Part shown: piece by piece, positions 58,541 to 61,556 of the stretch | Layout of the letters: the number at the start of each line of letters is the position of its first letter | How positions within the stretch are numbered: position 1 is the first letter of the stretch | Origin: Priapulus caudatus | Taxonomy: Eukaryota; Priapulida; Priapulimorpha; Priapulimorphida; Priapulidae | Direction: 5' to 3' | NCBI RefSeq assembly: GCF_000485595.1 | Contig: NW_014577061.1 | Span: forward strand, 1,216,062-1,277,617 | DNA: 61,556 bases | Notes under the pieces: model-generated | Databases searched by the model: none | What the model was told of the DNA's origin: nothing | The model's input: the letters and a program-made list of their open reading frames with translations, nothing else | Position numbers and translations under genes: made by a program

Positions 58541-61409
58541 GGGGGAGGTGTCTGTGACGGCGTCAGCGGCAGCAAAGGCGGTAGCGGCGGCGACAACAGC
58601 AGCAGCAGAAACAACAACAGCAACAGACATACGATGAAAATAAAGGCGATTGTCCTCTGCTATGGCTAAACAGCCTGCGTCCACACACGCCACGTGCGTG
58701 CGTGCGTGTGTACGTGGACGTTTCGGAAATTGGTGAGAAAATCCAGTTTTCGTTCAATTGTGTACACGCATCGCAGCAGGTGCTTGGCTAACTAAAAAAA
58801 AACTATAAACTCGGCTATGATGGCAGCAGTCGGTGCGACAATGAACTCAGTATGGAAGGTTAGCATGATTGTATGTCTTGAAAAATGCGAATGTTTGCAA
58901 TACCTTCACAGATGAGGAATGATGACGGATAGTGTTACTGATTGATGACAAATACGTCGTCGTTGTGAGAATGCGGTAGTTGCGATGACTGTGTAAAACA
59001 AGGGTAAAGCAAGCACACATTCTTGGTTGAAGTGTAAGAATTGAAATAAGTCACTGCAGGTATTTGAGGTGGGGCGTGCAGGTACATCACCCGTTAGACG
59101 TGGATATTTTAGGAAAGACGTGAATGCAGTTTGACGTACACACGTCGGTATTCAAGCTGAGACGTGTAGGCATCGTTAGGTGATCGTGCGCTGTATATCA
59201 CATGTATAGCATTGAGCCCAGCAGGTATTTTAAGTGAAACGTATTAATAACTCATCTTTACTTTCACTAGAAACATAAAAACTTTCGTGTTCAGGATGTT
59301 TATTGCAAAATATGATGATTGCACGTAACGATTACCAGAGCCGGAGTTACGGTTTGCGATAGAGTAATAGAGTAATAGAGTAATAGAGTAATAGAGTAAA
59401 CCTCTATTATGTACTCTTGATATATATATATATATACTCTTGCGTCATCCATGTGAGTTTCCATGAGCTATTGCACAGTTGACCGTTTGGAAAGGTATTA
59501 ATTCCACGCGCTTTTTAGGGGGGAGAGGTGGCAGATTCAGAGTGAGCCAAGATATAGAATGCACAAATAATATACAATGTCTGCTTATACGAGGTGGCAT
59601 AGTATGTAATTATATATAGGGAAATGACATTTCATATAGCACTAAAATTACACGAGTTCTATATAATAATACATTACATCTGTATAATACGGTACTTATT
59701 AGAAAATTACAATATATATATATATTTATATTTGTATATATTATTGAAATGGTAACTAAGAATTGCTGCTCAGAAAGGCCACAGAATCATGGTAGGTAGA
59801 GCGTCGATGAGCAGGCACGGGGCATACGCGCATTCGATTACACCGTTCGTACCCAGTTGGTCACAACGCAACACCCAACACTGATATATGTTGACTATAA
59901 TATACATAAATAACCATAGTTCCCGCATAACAATACTTGTACGTAGACACTATATACGTGCAGACTGATTAGACTACACGATTAGATTAAGATTACGTTA
60001 CAGGTAAAAGAACACGCAAAATAACAAACCACGCACGGAAAGAACACGCTAGGTAATAAAATATCAAAAGTGAATTAAAAACACGGTTTGTTTTTGTAAC
60101 TTCTTGAAATATCAATAACCGATGATCAATCAATGACGTGATGAGCCGATCTGCCTTCGAGAATAGGTAAGGTAACGGAACACGAATGGTGACGCAGCGC
60201 GTGCGTTAAACGCAGATTGGCGATCACAGATGACGTGGGGTCACATGCTGCGTACCTCACCGAATCACGTAAAGCACCAGGGGCCCGATATCAAAAACAT
60301 CATAAATAATTATGACCATCACAAGAGAACTCGTCGGTATGGTAACAAACTACGCATGATGTTAGATACAGGGACGAAGGGCGACGCGTGGAACGCTGTC
60401 CACAGCAGCCGTCGGCGACGCTACACCGACAGCGCAAAGAGTTCATAGCTTTCCTGCTTACCCCATCCCGATTTCCACACGCGATACGTGCCGGATAAGA
60501 ATAGAAATTCTTCCCAGAAATTATCCCGCGGAAATACGTGTGAGGACACAATGATAGCAGAGCCTGCAGGAATGCGAGAGAGGACCGTCTATACGCAGCG
60601 CGACAGCTACGAGTATTACCCCGTCACAATGCGGTCCGTCGTTATTGCGAGCGGCACCGCGTGAAACCCCACACTGGCAATATCTCGTAGCTATATTGCG
60701 GAGATTACGGAATTCGGCCTAACACAATACGAAAACAACGTGGACGCTCGGCCGCGGGAGAATGGCCGCGAAAACCATTAGGAAAGGATGGCAAGAATGC
60801 GGTAAACTCTTTCCATTAGTTCGTCGGCTGTATCTGACAGGGAGCGGCGATCATGAATGGTGCGGTGCCGGGTCGTACACGTGCGCGCGCAGTTTTGGCG
60901 GGAAACCCAAAGAATCAGCCGAGCGACAGTCGAGTGCGCGCCTACGCAACGCTACTGCAAGCGTTCGGCACACGAAGGTGGAGGAATCGCTAGCGATGAT
61001 CCTAAGCTGGGTGCGACTTGTTCTCATCTCCGATTAGGCTTGCGGCGCGGTCAAGCTTGGCATGTATTGCCAAAACATATGAGGGAGGGGGTGAAGTTTG
61101 CGAATCGCAAAGGCTAACAAAGGCTGCTCGAAACTTCGACGGAAATATGCAGACTATGCGCAAATCCTTCCAGACGATTTGTGCGACTGTGTGAAATATA
61201 TAACGCGATGGTATTCTACGGAAATATGCGTTGGAGCATATAAATATACGCACGCACGTACACGCCGCGTGCACGCATGCGCGCGGACGGCGAACACACG
61301 CAGCGCATGAGCATACCGGAAGTTAATAGTCAGCTCTGTAATTTGTTACTAATGCACTTTCGTTCAAGACGTAACAAGCACACGCTATTTTTTGCACCAT
61401 GCAGAAAGA

Positions 61410-61473
61410 GGTGTGTGTCTGCGCACGCGTGGGCGCGTGTGTGCGCGCGTGTGTGTGTGTGTGCGTGTGTGTG

Positions 61474-61553
<80 letters not shown>

Positions 61554-61556
61554 TGT
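61410..61556. repeat. GT microsatellite at the window end
   Basis: Almost pure GT with occasional GC interruptions; runs off the window. Confidence 0.95.

Larger units (their letters stand above)
56001..61409. other. Region downstream of KATNB1, no recognised gene
   Basis: Mixed AT-rich and CpG-richer DNA. 57960-58400 and 60540-61060 have more CpG and could be promoters or first exons of genes outside the window. 58460-58540 is an ATTAGT repeat. 59360-59398 is an AGAGTAAT repeat. No frame shows a family motif. Confidence 0.5.

Noticed and set aside
60550-60663. 37-codon ATG frame (begins MIAEPAGMRERT)
   Set aside because: Short, no homology recognised, no supporting splice or UTR signal.

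Overview
The window is intron-rich animal genomic DNA, most likely from an invertebrate; I cannot name the species. The evidence is spliced genes with GT-AG introns, animal-specific gene families, vertebrate-type telomere repeats (CCCTAA/TTAGGG) at interstitial sites, and dense small inverted-repeat transposons. Two 10-N runs (13117-13126, 40585-40594) mark assembly gaps. Part of the sequence looks like unpolished long-read gap fill.

Four genes can be built exon by exon, with consistent splice phases. (1) GAS8/DRC4 (nexin-dynein regulatory complex of cilia), plus strand: the last three coding exons, 186-1419. (2) A TP53INP-family autophagy/nuclear regulator with a WVLV LIR motif, minus strand, 9803-6222, three coding exons, 260 aa. 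(3) A UPF0598 (C8orf82-type) protein of unknown function, minus strand, 18090-15339, three exons, 215 aa. (4) KATNB1, the katanin p80 WD40 subunit, plus strand, 18961-55569, 23 coding exons, 802 aa. KATNB1 and UPF0598 are head to head, about 0.87 kb apart. GAS8 and TP53INP converge. GAS8 and KATNB1 both serve microtubule/ciliary biology; the other two have no evident functional tie to them.

Most of the rest is intronic or intergenic DNA filled with mobile elements. Ten have clear terminal inverted repeats with matching target-site duplications, mostly perfect. KATNB1 intron 1 holds a telomere-repeat-bearing foldback (9-bp TSD), a second foldback with arms of about 400 bp, and a three-level nest of elements. 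KATNB1 intron 7 (9.6 kb) holds two more telomere-cored foldbacks with 9-bp TSDs, several hAT-like MITEs and two copies of a larger dispersed repeat. Intron 12 holds a 50-bp G-rich minisatellite that begins at the splice donor. It is followed by a strand-flipped, noisy copy of its own right half, very probably an assembly error. A short LTR element lies at 50145-51605 and a 32-bp tandem repeat lies in the KATNB1 3' UTR.

The last 6 kb (55570-61556) has no gene I can recognise. The most novel signal is the family of elements with 9-bp TSDs built around internal telomeric repeats, one of which carries a 35-bp palindromic insertion with its own 7-bp TSD.
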